This document shows, in pieces, positions 28,788 through 38,768 of a stretch of DNA of 64,000 nt. The stretch covers positions 62,001-126,000 of the forward strand of contig NZ_VFIA01000011.1 in the NCBI RefSeq assembly GCF_014282275.1. The letters run 5' to 3'. The stretch comes from Spirosoma utsteinense. Its GTDB lineage: Bacteria; Bacteroidota; Bacteroidia; Cytophagales; Spirosomataceae. Position 1 is the first letter of the stretch, and the number at the start of each line of letters is the position of its first letter. The notes beneath the pieces were generated by a model. It did not search any database. It was not told the origin of the DNA and saw only the letters and a list, made by a program, of their open reading frames with translations. Both the position numbers and the translations under genes were made by a program.

Positions 28788-28823
28788 GGTCAACGATGCT
28801 GGTACCATCGTTGACCTTTTTTA
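28788..28823 (+). terminator. Plus-strand terminator-like hairpin in the susC leader
   Basis: An 11-bp perfect stem (28788-28798 with 28806-28816) is followed on the plus strand by six T residues (28817-28822). No plus-strand gene precedes it; it lies opposite the susC 5' leader. Confidence 0.65.
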
Positions 28824-28926
28824 ATTACTGTTTATTTACATAGGCAAGAAAAGATTATCGGTTACAAGATCGGTGTTGTAGCGCCTTCTATCACTAAAAA
28901 ATCAAAACCGAATTTATCCTATAAAT

Positions 28927-28934
28927 CAAATGTA
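28927..28934 (-). promoter_or_regulatory. Possible susC -7 box
   Basis: TACATTTG on the minus strand fits TAnnTTTG and would give a leader of about 220 nt that contains the hairpin at 28788-28816. The -33 region is only T-rich, so confidence is low. Confidence 0.3.
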
Positions 28935-29341
28935 TAATACAGTATTATTAAAAACTAATTAATATCAAAATTGAGTTAATATCAGCTAAAAAGTACCCAA
29001 AAGAATCATTTTTACAAGAATCATCATTCATTTAGCGCCTAATCTGACTATATTTAAACATCGGGCGACCCGTATTTTACGCTAAAGTTCACTAGACCAG
29101 CTTATAATATGAGTCAATCCCATACCGGACACCACCGGTTTTAGTCTTGTCTTCGGGTTATGATCTGGAAGGTTTTTTCAGGCTCTTCCGTATACGAACG
29201 AAGCTATTTTGCGTCTCAGAAGACCTCATCCTGTTGCTGCATTACGGCCTGGTGGCTCCAGGCATACAGAAATCTACTGCCCGGAGCCCGATGGACTGCG
29301 TCAACAAAACGCTTACTTTTACGCACCGGAACGAAACACAC

Positions 29342-29401
29342 GTCAGCAAGCCCTGACCGGCCCGCAGGGTTGACGCCTATAGGCAGGCGTTGCTGGCTGA
29401 C
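29342..29401 (+). other. Possible structured mRNA leader (three-stem junction)
   Basis: GTCAGC (29342-29347) can pair with GCTGAC (29396-29401), enclosing two smaller hairpins: CCCTG/CAGGG (29351-29355 with 29365-29369) and ACGCCT/AGGCGT (29373-29378 with 29385-29390). It ends 27 nt before the start codon of the permease gene. No known riboswitch consensus is recognised. Confidence 0.35.
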
Positions 29402-29428
29402 GTTGTTTACTGATAACTGCACACAGCT

Positions 29429-30685
29429 TTGAACATCCCTATTTTCCTCGCCCGCAAGGTACGTCACGCACCCGAAGGCAGTTTCTCGGCTACCGTTACG
29501 CGGGTGGGTGTGGCCAGCATCGCGCTGGGTCTTGCCATTCTGATTGTGGCGTTCGGTGTACTATTCGGGTATAAAAACACCATCCAGCAAAAGATCTTTC
29601 TGTTCGGTGCTCATATTCAGGTAAGCAAATTCACCAACAACTACTCGTATGCCGAGTCGGCTATTTCGCTGAACACGAAGCTCTATCAGGAACGGGAGCG
29701 TATTCCGGGTTTCCGCCACATGCAGGCTGTAGCGCTGAAGGCGGGTATCCTCAAAACTAAAGAGGAACTGATGGGCATCGTGCTCAAAGGGGTTGGACGT
29801 GACTATGACTGGGAGTTACTGCGCGAATCCATTACAGCCGGTACGGTTCCGGCTGTGGCGACCGACTCCAGCAACGGGCAACCGAGCCGGGGCTCTACGG
29901 AGCTGCTCATCAGCCAGTACATGGCCAATCAGTTAAAGGTAAAGGTGGGCGATGGCCTGCCGATGTACTTCCTGGGAGGGCAGTCGCCCGGGAGCGCACC
30001 CCGCGTTCGTAAAATGACGGTGGTGGGCATATACGATACGGGGCTCGAAGAGGTGGACAAGACCATCGCGCTGGGCGATATCCGGCTGATTCAACGGCTC
30101 AACAACTGGGGACCGGACTCGGTGGGGAGTTACGAAATTTTCGTCAGGGACTTCGACCAGCTGGAACCGGCGGTGGCCAGTGTGTTCGACCTGATGTCGC
30201 CCGACCTGCGGCTGACCCGCGTCACGGACCAGTACCGGCCGCTATTCGACTGGATGGTATTGCTGGACCGCAACATGGTGATCCTTCTGGCCCTGATCAC
30301 GTTTGTAGCTTCCTTCAACATGGTATCGGTATTACTGGTACTGATGATGGAACGCACCCCTATGATTGGCCTCCTGAAAGCAATTGGGGGTCCCGATACG
30401 CTCATCCGGCGCATGTTCCTGTATGTTGGCCTGAACATGGTCGGGTGGGGCCTGTTGATCGGAAACGTTGTGGGACTGACCCTTTGCTGGCTTCAATGGC
30501 AGTTTCGCCTGATTCCACTCGACCCGAAAAATTACTTCATGACCTATGTTCCCATCTCGTGGGACTGGCCAACGATCCTGGCCCTGAACGGGGCTACCAT
30601 TGCACTGATCGCGTTGGTACTCTGGTTACCAACGCTCATCATCAACCGTATCCAGCCCGTAAAAGCGCTGGCGTTTAAAAAGTGA
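29429..30685 (+). CDS. FtsX/LolC-E-like ABC transporter permease
   Basis: A 418-residue permease with four membrane segments: one near the N-terminus (VGVASIALGLAILIVAFGVLF) and three in the C-terminal half, with a large periplasmic domain between, as in LolC/LolE and FtsX. The C-terminal half contains MIGLLKAIGGPDTLIRRMF, typical of the family. LolCDE moves lipoproteins from the inner to the outer membrane; the ATPase gene is not adjacent. The start codon is a TTG at 29429 giving MNIPIFLARKV, which matches the usual family beginning. It converges on the gene at 30772 across a low-complexity hairpin. Confidence 0.85.
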   Translation: MNIPIFLARKVRHAPEGSFSATVTRVGVASIALGLAILIVAFGVLFGYKNTIQQKIFLFGAHIQVSKFTNNYSYAESAISLNTKLYQERERIPGFRHMQAVALKAGILKTKEELMGIVLKGVGRDYDWELLRESITAGTVPAVATDSSNGQPSRGSTELLISQYMANQLKVKVGDGLPMYFLGGQSPGSAPRVRKMTVVGIYDTGLEEVDKTIALGDIRLIQRLNNWGPDSVGSYEIFVRDFDQLEPAVASVFDLMSPDLRLTRVTDQYRPLFDWMVLLDRNMVILLALITFVASFNMVSVLLVLMMERTPMIGLLKAIGGPDTLIRRMFLYVGLNMVGWGLLIGNVVGLTLCWLQWQFRLIPLDPKNYFMTYVPISWDWPTILALNGATIALIALVLWLPTLIINRIQPVKALAFKK

Positions 30686-30695
30686 CACAGTCGAT

Positions 30696-30769
30696 CAGTT
30701 AGTTAGTCGATGAGTCGGTGAGTTAGTCAGTTCACTCACCAACTGACCAACTCATCGACTGACCAACTG
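30696..30769. terminator. Low-complexity hairpin between convergent genes
   Basis: Arms 30696-30724 and 30741-30769 match at 25 of 29 positions when folded. The sequence is built of AGTTGGTCAG-like words. It fills the whole gap between the permease stop (30685) and the stop of the TraB/GumN gene (30772) and probably ends both transcripts. Confidence 0.6.
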
Positions 30770-30771
30770 CC

Positions 30772-31644
30772 TCACTCCACTGCTTTCACGGTATACCCCT
30801 TTTCCCGCAGGAGGTTCACGACGCCTTTGTCGTTCCCCAGGTGGCCGGCTCCGAATGCGAAAAAGGTGGCTTTCTCTTTGGCAGCTTTCTCGATGACGGG
30901 AATCCAGTTGGCGTTGCGTTTACCCAGGAGTGCATCCTCATACTGCGCGAAGTCGCCCCCGCTAAACTGGCTGCTCTTCATCATCGTCATCATTCGGGCG
31001 ATATCATGGGCTTTGTAGGCCGCCAGCAGCGCGTTAAATTCCTGTTTGGCCTCCTCCGGCTTTTTGGCCATGTCTACCAGCCCTTTTAGCTGCTCTTCCA
31101 TCGGAATGTTGTCCAGCGCGGCCAGCTGGGCATCGAGGCTTTCCAGTCCAAGAACCTCTTTTTTGTCTTTGGCAACCATCTGGGCAAACGTCATATCGTA
31201 GGACGCGGGCTGGCAGGGAAGCACGGTCATGTACATCAGCGACGTCAGGGCAATAGGTTTCATGGTGCCTACCTGCGTCAGGCTCATGTTCATTTTCTGC
31301 TTCAGGTACGTATCCAAGAGCGTGTAATCGTCTGGCTTAAGGTAATCCTTTATGGTTTTACCACCCGTCATTGTCATCGCTTTCATCATACTTCCCATCA
31401 TGGCAGGATCATCCATGTCGAGTTCCAGATACAGCTGCTGACTGTCGTTAACGGCTTTTTTCATGACATCGGTAATGGCAAGGTCGGTTGGGCAAACGAG
31501 GTGAAACGTGCCATAGAGGTACGACGGTGTAGTAATGCCGGGGCCGGTCAGTTCATAAAGCAAGGCGTTGTCTTTGGTTTGTGCACCAGCCGTACCGACC
31601 ACCGCCCCCGACAGTAGCAAGCCAGCAACAAGAAGTTTTTTCAT
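30772..31644 (-). CDS. TraB/GumN family exported protein
   Basis: A 290-residue protein with a signal peptide ([19 protein letters not shown]) and the TraB/GumN marks: [10 protein letters not shown] near the N-terminus, LYLELDMDD, and the C-terminal [16 protein letters not shown]. These proteins belong to a Tiki/EreA-like superfamily with metal-dependent protease-type motifs (GxxH and a Glu pair), but bacterial functions are poorly known. I start it at the ATG at 31644 (MKKLLVAG) rather than 31653, because the signal peptide normally begins with that Met-Lys-Lys. The gene is divergent from icmF. Confidence 0.88.
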   Translation of the reverse strand: MKKLLVAGLLLSGAVVGTAGAQTKDNALLYELTGPGITTPSYLYGTFHLVCPTDLAITDVMKKAVNDSQQLYLELDMDDPAMMGSMMKAMTMTGGKTIKDYLKPDDYTLLDTYLKQKMNMSLTQVGTMKPIALTSLMYMTVLPCQPASYDMTFAQMVAKDKKEVLGLESLDAQLAALDNIPMEEQLKGLVDMAKKPEEAKQEFNALLAAYKAHDIARMMTMMKSSQFSGGDFAQYEDALLGKRNANWIPVIEKAAKEKATFFAFGAGHLGNDKGVVNLLREKGYTVKAVE

Positions 31645-31784
31645 GTGTATCATTCGTGTAGACGTTTGGTTAACCTAAAAATACAACCAGCTTCCTTTCA
31701 TCTACAACCCTTCGGTACGAATGCTATTCTTTACGGACAAACGGTGAATCGGCAGGAAAAGAAACGGCATTGCCTATTGATGTG

Positions 31785-31792
31785 TAACTTTG
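31785..31792 (+). promoter_or_regulatory. icmF -7 box
   Basis: TAACTTTG is an exact TAnnTTTG match and is identical to the guaA box. It lies 47 nt before the ATG at 31840 and argues against the longer frame that opens at 31645. A clear -33 element is missing. Confidence 0.45.
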
Positions 31793-31839
31793 ATCTTGTT
31801 TTAATGATATTACATCAACAAACGATTAGCCAATCCCCT

Positions 31840-34800
31840 ATGGTTGCTCAACCCGCCAAACCGGAATCTGCCACCGGCTCGAAATGGAGCCACAAAATCA
31901 GGATCGTAACATCGGCGTCACTCTTCGATGGGCATGACGCGGCCATCAACCTCATGCGTCGGCTCATGCAGTCGTCGGGTGCCGAAGTCATTCACCTGGG
32001 CCATAACCGGTCGGTAGCTGAAATTGTAGACTGCGCCATTCAGGAAGATGTTCAGGGTATTGCCATTACCAGTTACCAGGGCGGGCATCTGGAGTTTTTC
32101 AAGTACATGTATGACCTGCTCAACGAACGGGGAGCGGGCCACATTAAACTATTCGGGGGCGGGGGCGGCACCATTTTACCCACCGAGATCGAGGAGCTTC
32201 ACCGCTACGGTATTGCCCGTATCTACAGCCCCGACGATGGCCGGGCGATGGGCCTGCAAGGGATGATCGACGATCTGCTGCAACAGTGCGACTTCGAGCT
32301 GCCATCCATAACGACTAGCTCAGTTGATCTGGAAACTATTCCCCGCTTCATCACTACCGCCGAAAATGATCCCGATCAATACCGTCGTCTGAAGCAGGCG
32401 TTACAATCGGTAAGTCAGTCGTCACCGGTTCTTGGCATCACCGGTACCGGGGGTGCCGGCAAATCCTCGCTTGTCGATGAACTGGTGCTTCGGTTTCTGC
32501 GGACCTATCCGGATAAAACACTGGCGATTATTTCCGTCGATCCATCGAAACGAAAAACGGGTGGCGCACTGCTTGGCGATCGAATTCGCATGAACGCCAT
32601 TCATAATCCCCGGGTTTACATGCGGTCGCTGGCAACCCGCCAGTCGAATCTGGCACTGAGCCGCCACGTTCAGGATGCCATCGACGTATGTAAAGCCGCC
32701 CGCTTCGACCTGATCATCGTAGAAACGTCCGGTATCGGGCAGTCGGATACGGAGATTACCGAACATTCGGACAAGACGCTTTATGTGATGACGGCCGAAT
32801 ACGGGGCGGCAACGCAGCTTGAGAAGATTGATATGCTCGACTTCGCCGATGTCATAGCCATTAATAAATTCGACAAACGCGGCTCGCTCGATGCCCTCCG
32901 CGACGTCAGGAAACAGTACCGGCGCAATCACAACCTGTGGGATGTAGCGGATGAGGACTTACCTATCCTGGGAACAATTGCCTCTCAGTTCAACGACCCG
33001 GGCATGAATACTCTGTTTGCCAGACTGATGGCCTCTGTGGGCGGCAGCAGCTGGCGGGTAGCGGATGAAGGTCAGACAGCTTCCACGGGCAAATCGGCCA
33101 TTATCCCCGCCGACCGGGTTCGCTATCTGGCCGAGATCGTGGAAGAAAGCCGACGGTATGATCAGTTCGTAACCGATCAGACAACGCTGGCGCGGCAGTT
33201 GTATCAACTCGATGGCGTGCTGAAACTACTTTCTTCGTCGTCCCGGGAGCAGCCCGCCGTTACGGGAGAGACCGGGGGGGAAAGCCATAAGCACGACCAA
33301 CTCCACCAACTCTACACGGAACTCGAAAGTCGGCTCCACCCGGACTGTCGCGCCCTGTTACAGCAGTGGCCCGCTATGCAGGAACGTTACACAGCCGAGT
33401 TCTACGAGTTTAAAGTCCGCGACCGGGTTATCCGTCAACCGCTGTATACCGAAACGCTGTCTCACCTGAAAATTCCTAAAGTCAGCCTGCCCCGCTACCA
33501 CGACTGGGGCGACATTCTGCGGTGGCTGCTAACCGAGAACGTGCCGGGTGAGTTTCCGTATGCGGCTGGGGTATTCCCGCTCAAACGCGATGGCGAGGAC
33601 CCAACGCGCATGTTTGCGGGCGAAGGCGGGCCGGAGCGCACCAACCGCCGGTTCCATTATGTATCGAAAGGCCAGCCGGCGAAACGGCTTTCGACGGCTT
33701 TCGACTCGGTCACGCTGTACGGCGAAGACCCGGCCCTGCGCCCCGATATCTTTGGCAAAGTGGGCAACTCAGGCGTTAGCATTGCTACCCTCGACGATGC
33801 GAAGAAGCTTTATTCCGGCTTCGACCTGTGTGATCCGGCAACGTCGGTATCGATGACCATCAATGGCCCCGCGCCCATGCTGCTGGCTTTTTTCCTGAAC
33901 GCAGCCATCGATCAGCAGTGTGAGAAGTACCTGAATACCCGCACCGACCCCTCAGCCCCGGAGCTTACGCATGAAGTTGGGCAGGAAACCGCTTATAACG
34001 GCCCCCTCCCCGACGGTAACGATGGGCTTGGACTGAGACTGCTGGGCACCACGGGCGACAGGGTGTTACCCAACGGGGTCTATGAACAAATCAAAGCCGA
34101 CACGCTCCGCAAGGTGCGCGGGACCGTACAGGCAGATATTCTGAAGGAAGATCAGGCTCAGAACACCTGCATTTTCTCGACCGAATTCGCCCTGAAGATG
34201 ATGGGCGATATTCAGCAATATTTCACTGACAATCGGGTTCAGAACTTTTACTCCGTCTCTATTTCGGGCTACCACATCGCCGAAGCGGGGGCTAACCCCA
34301 TCTCCCAGCTGGCCTTTACCCTCTCCAATGGCTTCACATTCGTAGAGTACTACCTCAGCCGGGGGATGCAGGTCGACGAGTTCGCACCAAACCTGTCGTT
34401 CTTCTTTTCGAACGGTATGGACCCCGAGTATACGGTGCTGGGACGTGTGGCGCGTCGTATCTGGGCAAAAGCGATGAAACATAAGTACCGCGCCAACGAC
34501 CGGAGTCAGAAGCTCAAATACCATATTCAAACCTCGGGCCGTAGTCTGCACGCACAGGAGATCGCGTTTAACGACATTCGAACAACGTTACAGGCGCTGC
34601 TGGCCGTCTACGACAACTGTAACTCGCTGCATACCAATGCGTATGATGAAGCTATCACGACGCCAACAGAAGAGTCGGTGCGCCGTGCCATGGCGATTCA
34701 GCTCGTTATAAACCGGGAATTTGGCCTCACAAAGAACGAGAATCCATTACAGGGCTCGTTCGTGGTGGAGGAATTGACCGATCTGGTTGAAGAGGCCGTA

Positions 34801-35217
34801 TATCAGGAATTTCTGGCTATCAATGAGCGGGGGGGTGTACTGGGAGCCATGGAACGCATGTACCAGCGGAGCAAGATTCAGGAGGAGTCGATGTATTATG
34901 AGACGCTCAAGCACAACGGTGACTTACCCATCGTTGGCGTCAATACGTTTCTGGACCCGAACGGCTCACCGACGATTACGCCCACTGAGGTCATCCGTTC
35001 GACAGAGGAAGAAAAACGGTCTCAGGTCGACAACTGCCGGGCGTTTCAGGTACGAAACCAAGACGCGGCTGAAGTAGCCCTGAAAAACCTCCAGACCAGT
35101 GCCCTGCTGGGCGAAAATATCTTCGAAAGCCTGATGGAAGCGGCCAAGGTATGTTCGCTGGGCCAGTTATCGAACGCGCTCTATGCAGTAGGTGGACAAT
35201 ACCGCCGAAATATGTAG
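31840..35217 (+). CDS. icmF: Fused acyl-CoA mutase with G-protein chaperone (isobutyryl-CoA mutase type)
   Basis: A 1125-residue protein in the IcmF domain order. First is a B12-binding domain ([10 protein letters not shown] near residue 30, with the cobalt-ligating His). Next comes a MeaB/ArgK-like GTPase with P-loop [13 protein letters not shown] near residue 205. The rest is the mutase TIM barrel. Known IcmF enzymes interconvert isobutyryl-CoA and butyryl-CoA, and some act on pivalyl- or isovaleryl-CoA, using adenosylcobalamin that the fused GTPase protects. I start it at 31840 (MVAQPAKPE); the frame is open back to 31645 but that extension overlaps the divergent promoter area and a -7 box. 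The exact acyl-CoA specificity is not predictable from what I can see. Confidence 0.93.
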   Translation: MVAQPAKPESATGSKWSHKIRIVTSASLFDGHDAAINLMRRLMQSSGAEVIHLGHNRSVAEIVDCAIQEDVQGIAITSYQGGHLEFFKYMYDLLNERGAGHIKLFGGGGGTILPTEIEELHRYGIARIYSPDDGRAMGLQGMIDDLLQQCDFELPSITTSSVDLETIPRFITTAENDPDQYRRLKQALQSVSQSSPVLGITGTGGAGKSSLVDELVLRFLRTYPDKTLAIISVDPSKRKTGGALLGDRIRMNAIHNPRVYMRSLATRQSNLALSRHVQDAIDVCKAARFDLIIVETSGIGQSDTEITEHSDKTLYVMTAEYGAATQLEKIDMLDFADVIAINKFDKRGSLDALRDVRKQYRRNHNLWDVADEDLPILGTIASQFNDPGMNTLFARLMASVGGSSWRVADEGQTASTGKSAIIPADRVRYLAEIVEESRRYDQFVTDQTTLARQLYQLDGVLKLLSSSSREQPAVTGETGGESHKHDQLHQLYTELESRLHPDCRALLQQWPAMQERYTAEFYEFKVRDRVIRQPLYTETLSHLKIPKVSLPRYHDWGDILRWLLTENVPGEFPYAAGVFPLKRDGEDPTRMFAGEGGPERTNRRFHYVSKGQPAKRLSTAFDSVTLYGEDPALRPDIFGKVGNSGVSIATLDDAKKLYSGFDLCDPATSVSMTINGPAPMLLAFFLNAAIDQQCEKYLNTRTDPSAPELTHEVGQETAYNGPLPDGNDGLGLRLLGTTGDRVLPNGVYEQIKADTLRKVRGTVQADILKEDQAQNTCIFSTEFALKMMGDIQQYFTDNRVQNFYSVSISGYHIAEAGANPISQLAFTLSNGFTFVEYYLSRGMQVDEFAPNLSFFFSNGMDPEYTVLGRVARRIWAKAMKHKYRANDRSQKLKYHIQTSGRSLHAQEIAFNDIRTTLQALLAVYDNCNSLHTNAYDEAITTPTEESVRRAMAIQLVINREFGLTKNENPLQGSFVVEELTDLVEEAVYQEFLAINERGGVLGAMERMYQRSKIQEESMYYETLKHNGDLPIVGVNTFLDPNGSPTITPTEVIRSTEEEKRSQVDNCRAFQVRNQDAAEVALKNLQTSALLGENIFESLMEAAKVCSLGQLSNALYAVGGQYRRNM

Positions 35218-35228
35218 TCGCCGGTCAG

Positions 35229-35276
35229 ATAGCGCAGGTGGTGATGAACGATAAAATCTGCCGCCACCTGCGCTAT
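35229..35276. terminator. Convergent-gene terminator after icmF
   Basis: Perfect 13-bp arms (35229-35241 with 35264-35276) enclose a 22-nt loop between the icmF stop codon and the stop codon of the minus-strand gene at 35280. Confidence 0.7.
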
Positions 35277-35279
35277 TCA

Positions 35280-35801
35280 TCAGGCGGCTAACTCGTTCAG
35301 TCGTTTCAGTATCTGCTGTTGACGCGTCTGCGCCTTCATGGACTGCCTTGTATAGGTATCGATTTGACGCTGGTAATGGTTTATCATAACGGACCGGGTT
35401 GGTTCGTGAAAGATTCCTCCTTCAACCCGATGTAGCAATGATTCGAAATAGGAAATCATTGACTGCTGGTTCGACATACTGCTTTCACACAGGCGCATGC
35501 GCTGGTGAGTCAGGTTTATCATCTCCTGATCGACGTCCGGTACAGGACTGGTCGGTTGACTCAACAGCCCTACCCACTCCTGCTCCAGCTGCTGTATGGG
35601 CGCGATGAAAGGGAACCCGTCGAATAGCTCCAGCGGTAACGGGGTCAATTTATTCTTTTCAATAAGATTGACCTCAAGCAGCGTTTCTCCCTGACTGACA
35701 AGCGAGCTAACAAAGTCACAGCCAACCTCCAGACTATCCAGCATGAGCATAAACTCCCGATGCTGAGCTTCTTTGTCGAGAATCGTTAAAGAAAATATCA
35801 T
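35280..35801 (-). CDS. Small hypothetical protein, largely helical
   Basis: A 173-residue soluble protein with no signal peptide. The C-terminal half is predicted helical and rich in Gln, Met and Arg (MSNQQSMISYFESLLHR, TRQSMKAQTRQQQILKRL), suggestive of a coiled coil. I chose the ATG at 35801 (MIFSLTILDKE); the frame also opens at a GTG at 35840, whose extra 13 residues look untranslated. I do not recognise the family. Its 3' end faces icmF across a shared terminator. Confidence 0.6.
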   Translation of the reverse strand: MIFSLTILDKEAQHREFMLMLDSLEVGCDFVSSLVSQGETLLEVNLIEKNKLTPLPLELFDGFPFIAPIQQLEQEWVGLLSQPTSPVPDVDQEMINLTHQRMRLCESSMSNQQSMISYFESLLHRVEGGIFHEPTRSVMINHYQRQIDTYTRQSMKAQTRQQQILKRLNELAA

Positions 35802-36131
35802 AACAACGTCCTTTAGTACCAGCGGCTCACTGTGTGCCACGGCCCTCGATCATACAAGGTTTATAACTCCTGCCAGCACGGCATGGTTAAAAAAATGCGC
35901 CCGGCTGGCCGACTCCTCACAGTGTTTGGCGAACAGGCCAGCAAATGAACTGTTTTTTTCAGGATATCGAGCCATGAGAAGGGAAATTAGACCGGACTTT
36001 ATCAAACCAGCCGCCCATAACCTCCAAAAGCTAACCAATCAAATCCCGGTACCCACGGCGTCCATCAACATTAGTCGGGCAGCCGGTTATCTGGGCAAAC
36101 GAAACCCGCTCTCAGGTAGTTAGGGGTAGGT
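35802..36131. other. Intergenic region between divergent genes
   Basis: This 330-bp region separates the small gene ending at 35801 from the transporter gene at 36132. A 116-codon frame at 35773-36123 has no protein-like features and overlaps the neighbour on the other strand. No clear -7 box, repeat or hairpin is visible. Confidence 0.45.
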
Positions 36132-37148
36132 ATGGAAAACCGTTCATTAAGCACACTATTAGCCCGTGTCGGGCTCGATTGGTTTATACTTGCTTTGCTG
36201 GCTATGATTGGTCTGGCAAGGCTATGGCCAGGTCCCGGCATTCAGGAGGGTCCGCTTTCTTTATCGGCCCTGGCCAGCTACGGGGTTTCGTTCATCTTCT
36301 TTTTCTATGGACTTCGGCTCAATTTCGACCAGTTGAAAGCAGGTCTGCGTAACTACCGGCTCCATCTGGTTATTCATCTGACCACGTTTGTCCTTTTCCC
36401 GGCAGTTGTACTGGCGTGTCGTTCGCTGTGGCTTACCCCCGATACAACGTTACTATGGCTGGGCATATTTTATGTAGCCGCCCTGCCCTCTACCGTTTCA
36501 TCTTCGGTCGTGATGGTTTCGATTGCGGGGGGCAACCTGCCGGCGGCTATATTCAACGCCAGTATTTCCAGCCTGATCGGGGTGTTCATCACCCCCCTCT
36601 GGATGAGTTTCCTGCTCTCGTCGACAAACGGGCAATACGACCTGGGCAGCGTCATTGGAAAGCTGACCATCCAGGTCATACTACCCGTACTGGCCGGACT
36701 TCTGCTGAATCGCTGGCTGGGCTGGTTCGCTGATCGTTACAAGTCCTACCTCCGCTATTTCGACCAGTTTACGATTCTGCTCATTGTCTATACGTCTTTC
36801 TGCGAATCGTTTTCGCTCAACTTGTTTGCCAACTACTCAGCGGCTGACCTGGCCCTGCTGGCCGCCCTGATGCTGGCGTTGTTCTTTTTCATGTTCGGAA
36901 TCATTCATTTGCTCAGCCGACTTTTACATTTCGAGCCGAAGGACCGCATTACGGCCTTGTTCTGCGGCTCCAAAAAATCGCTGGTCCAGGGTAGTGTGAT
37001 GGCCAACGTCCTGTTTCCGGGCAACATTGCGGGGGTCGTCCTGTTACCCATCATGATCTACCACGCTCTTCAGCTTATTGTGGCCAGTATCATAGCCCAG
37101 CGCCTGGCGCATCGCTCGTCAGAAAAAAATGAAGTCATTCAGGAGTGA
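36132..37148 (+). CDS. Bile acid:sodium symporter-like transporter (SBF-like)
   Basis: A 338-residue integral membrane protein with nine or ten hydrophobic helices in the SBF-like arrangement. Typical segments are GVSFIFFFYGLRLN, AALPSTVSSSVVMVSIAGGN (the crossover region with polar residues in a helix) and GSKKSLVQGSVMA. Members of this group (YfeH-like) are annotated as bile acid:sodium symporters but few substrates are known in bacteria; organic anions are likely. The gene stands alone; the short inverted repeat at 37155-37177 after it has no T-tract. Confidence 0.88.
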   Translation: MENRSLSTLLARVGLDWFILALLAMIGLARLWPGPGIQEGPLSLSALASYGVSFIFFFYGLRLNFDQLKAGLRNYRLHLVIHLTTFVLFPAVVLACRSLWLTPDTTLLWLGIFYVAALPSTVSSSVVMVSIAGGNLPAAIFNASISSLIGVFITPLWMSFLLSSTNGQYDLGSVIGKLTIQVILPVLAGLLLNRWLGWFADRYKSYLRYFDQFTILLIVYTSFCESFSLNLFANYSAADLALLAALMLALFFFMFGIIHLLSRLLHFEPKDRITALFCGSKKSLVQGSVMANVLFPGNIAGVVLLPIMIYHALQLIVASIIAQRLAHRSSEKNEVIQE

Positions 37149-37267
37149 TTCTTTCCGGTTCGGCACCCGAAAACCGGCATTCGGCAAGGTGGGCCTGTTA
37201 CCCCGTTAAACGCAGCCAGTGGCTTTACCTCTAACCATCAGGTAACACAAAAAAACAACCACTGATC

Positions 37268-37672
37268 ATGAAAAAGACAATCGCAGCCGCCCTTACTTTC
37301 TTTGCTCTTGCAACTGGTGTAACCATGGCTCAGGGCGTTTATTCGAGACCTTACGGCAACCGTCCAGTACAGGCGCAAGGCCCCCGCTACAATAACGATC
37401 AAGCCCAGGACGAGTATAAAATCGACCGCATCGACGCCATCGTTGGCTTATCGCGCCGTCAGGAAAAACAGCTTCGTAAAATCGAGAATAACTACGACCA
37501 GATGCTTTCGAATCCCCGGATGACCCAGGATGGCTACCGCCAGCTTATGCTTCGCAAGCGTCAAGATGTACTGGCCGTACTGACTTCGGTGCAACGGGAT
37601 CGTCTGTTTGCGGCCCAGCAGAACAATCGCCCCTACAACAACCGGCCTGCTCCGTTTGGCCGCAGAGGTTAA
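37268..37672 (+). CDS. Small exported protein, Spy/LTXXQ-like helical
   Basis: A 134-residue protein with a clean signal peptide (AALTFFALATGVTMAQG), a polar Asn/Pro/Tyr-rich spacer, and a helical core (VGLSRRQEKQLRKIENNYDQML, MLRKRQDVLAVLTSVQRD) ending in a Pro/Asn/Arg tail. The spacing of LSRRQ and LTSVQRD recalls LTxxQ periplasmic proteins of the Spy/CpxP type, which act as chaperones or stress sensors, but the match is loose. It converges on the gene at 37746. Confidence 0.75.
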   Translation: MKKTIAAALTFFALATGVTMAQGVYSRPYGNRPVQAQGPRYNNDQAQDEYKIDRIDAIVGLSRRQEKQLRKIENNYDQMLSNPRMTQDGYRQLMLRKRQDVLAVLTSVQRDRLFAAQQNNRPYNNRPAPFGRRG

Positions 37673-37745
37673 TCCACTATACTACCACCGTGCCTGTATG
37701 AAATGCACGTGCCCGCTCAGGTCGATTCGTTCGCCTGGGCGGGCA

Positions 37746-38768
37746 TTAGTGTATCTGTACCAGTTCGAGACTACGCCATACGACGTCACCCATCGTGCGA
37801 CAGTCATTGTAGCTGCTGGTGTGGTAATGCCGGTTGAGTGCCCCGCATAGCTGTTCAACGTTGCCTTCGGGCGCAATGACATCCGGTCGCATGGCCACCA
37901 TCAGATCCCCGATCCGGGTCTGTTCAACCCGCAATCGGCCGGCCATCAGCGACCGCTCTTCAATTTGGTACTGGCGCACGCTTTCCGGGGTAAGGCAGGT
38001 TGTACCCAGGTCGATAATCGGTTGGTTCTGCTTATAATACTGCGGCATATACACCGACTTTCGACCCTCGTAGGATTGCTGATCGAAGTCGATGGCCCGG
38101 ATGCGGTAATAGACCTCGTCAAAATCGGGCGTGATGTCGACCACGAAATTGCTGGAGTGCATATCGCCCAGAAGCCGCGCAAAACAGCGTTCGTTGAACT
38201 TGACAAATTCTTTGCAAAGCCGAACCGGATTCATCTCGGCATCGTGCATCTGCTGGTTGAAGAACATATCGCCCGGAATACCGGCAATGTGTTCTTCAAT
38301 GAGCGTTTGGCCGCTGGTCAGGTAACTGATGCGGTTAGGCGACAGGATGTGCTCCAGTTCCAGCCCATATATCCGCGACGCATCAGCCTTTTTGATATAG
38401 AAATAGTCGAAGTTATCGTTGACCAGATTCCTGACCCGCACCCGAAACGGCATGGTATTGCCGTAACTGCACAAGTCCACCCGGTCGATGGTCAGGTGTC
38501 CCGTTACCGACATATCACCATCCGCTTTCAGAATAGCGTAGATAGTTTTCAAAGCCAGCAGGATATCGTCGGTTTCGCTGGCCGGATAATAAACCGTTTC
38601 CCAGAGCGTATCCCGGTCGCGTTTGTCGAACAGTGAAGCGGAGTTGTCGTAACGCAGCAGGTCGGCGTATTGAATCGGTAACGTATATTCACGATTGTAC
38701 TGTTGCAGGTAAGCCCGCAGGGGGCCGCTGATGGTGTAAACCAGTTTTTTTCGGGAAATGAAGGGCAT
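37746..38768 (-). CDS. Protein with a protein-kinase-like (APH-type) catalytic signature
   Basis: A 340-residue cytoplasmic protein without membrane segments. Near residue 200 it has LLGDMHSSNFVVD and about 25 residues later RAIDFDQQSYEG, which parallels the GDxHxxN...IDFD catalytic and metal-binding motifs of aminoglycoside phosphotransferases, choline kinases and related kinase-like folds. An upstream YFYIKKADASRIYGLELE could hold the ATP-binding Lys and the helix-C Glu. The residues needed for phosphotransfer therefore seem present, but the substrate is unknown and I do not recognise a named family. It is divergent from the beta-glucosidase gene. Confidence 0.75.
   Translation of the reverse strand: MPFISRKKLVYTISGPLRAYLQQYNREYTLPIQYADLLRYDNSASLFDKRDRDTLWETVYYPASETDDILLALKTIYAILKADGDMSVTGHLTIDRVDLCSYGNTMPFRVRVRNLVNDNFDYFYIKKADASRIYGLELEHILSPNRISYLTSGQTLIEEHIAGIPGDMFFNQQMHDAEMNPVRLCKEFVKFNERCFARLLGDMHSSNFVVDITPDFDEVYYRIRAIDFDQQSYEGRKSVYMPQYYKQNQPIIDLGTTCLTPESVRQYQIEERSLMAGRLRVEQTRIGDLMVAMRPDVIAPEGNVEQLCGALNRHYHTSSYNDCRTMGDVVWRSLELVQIH

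Larger units (their letters stand above)
28697..29428. other. Long intergenic region between susC and the LolC/FtsX-like gene
   Basis: This 730-bp stretch is A+T-rich between about 28820 and 29080. It holds a plus-strand terminator-like hairpin (28788-28823), a possible minus-strand -7 box TACATTTG (28927-28934) for susC, and a structured segment before the gene at 29429 (29342-29401). Short frames at 29147-29432 show no protein-like features. Confidence 0.55.

Noticed and set aside
31645-31839. 65-codon N-terminal extension of icmF
   Set aside because: Overlaps the divergent promoter region and a TAACTTTG box; conserved IcmF sequence starts after the ATG at 31840.
37155-37177. 6-bp inverted repeat after the SBF-like transporter as a terminator
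   Set aside because: CCGGTT/AACCGG is short and lacks any T-tract.
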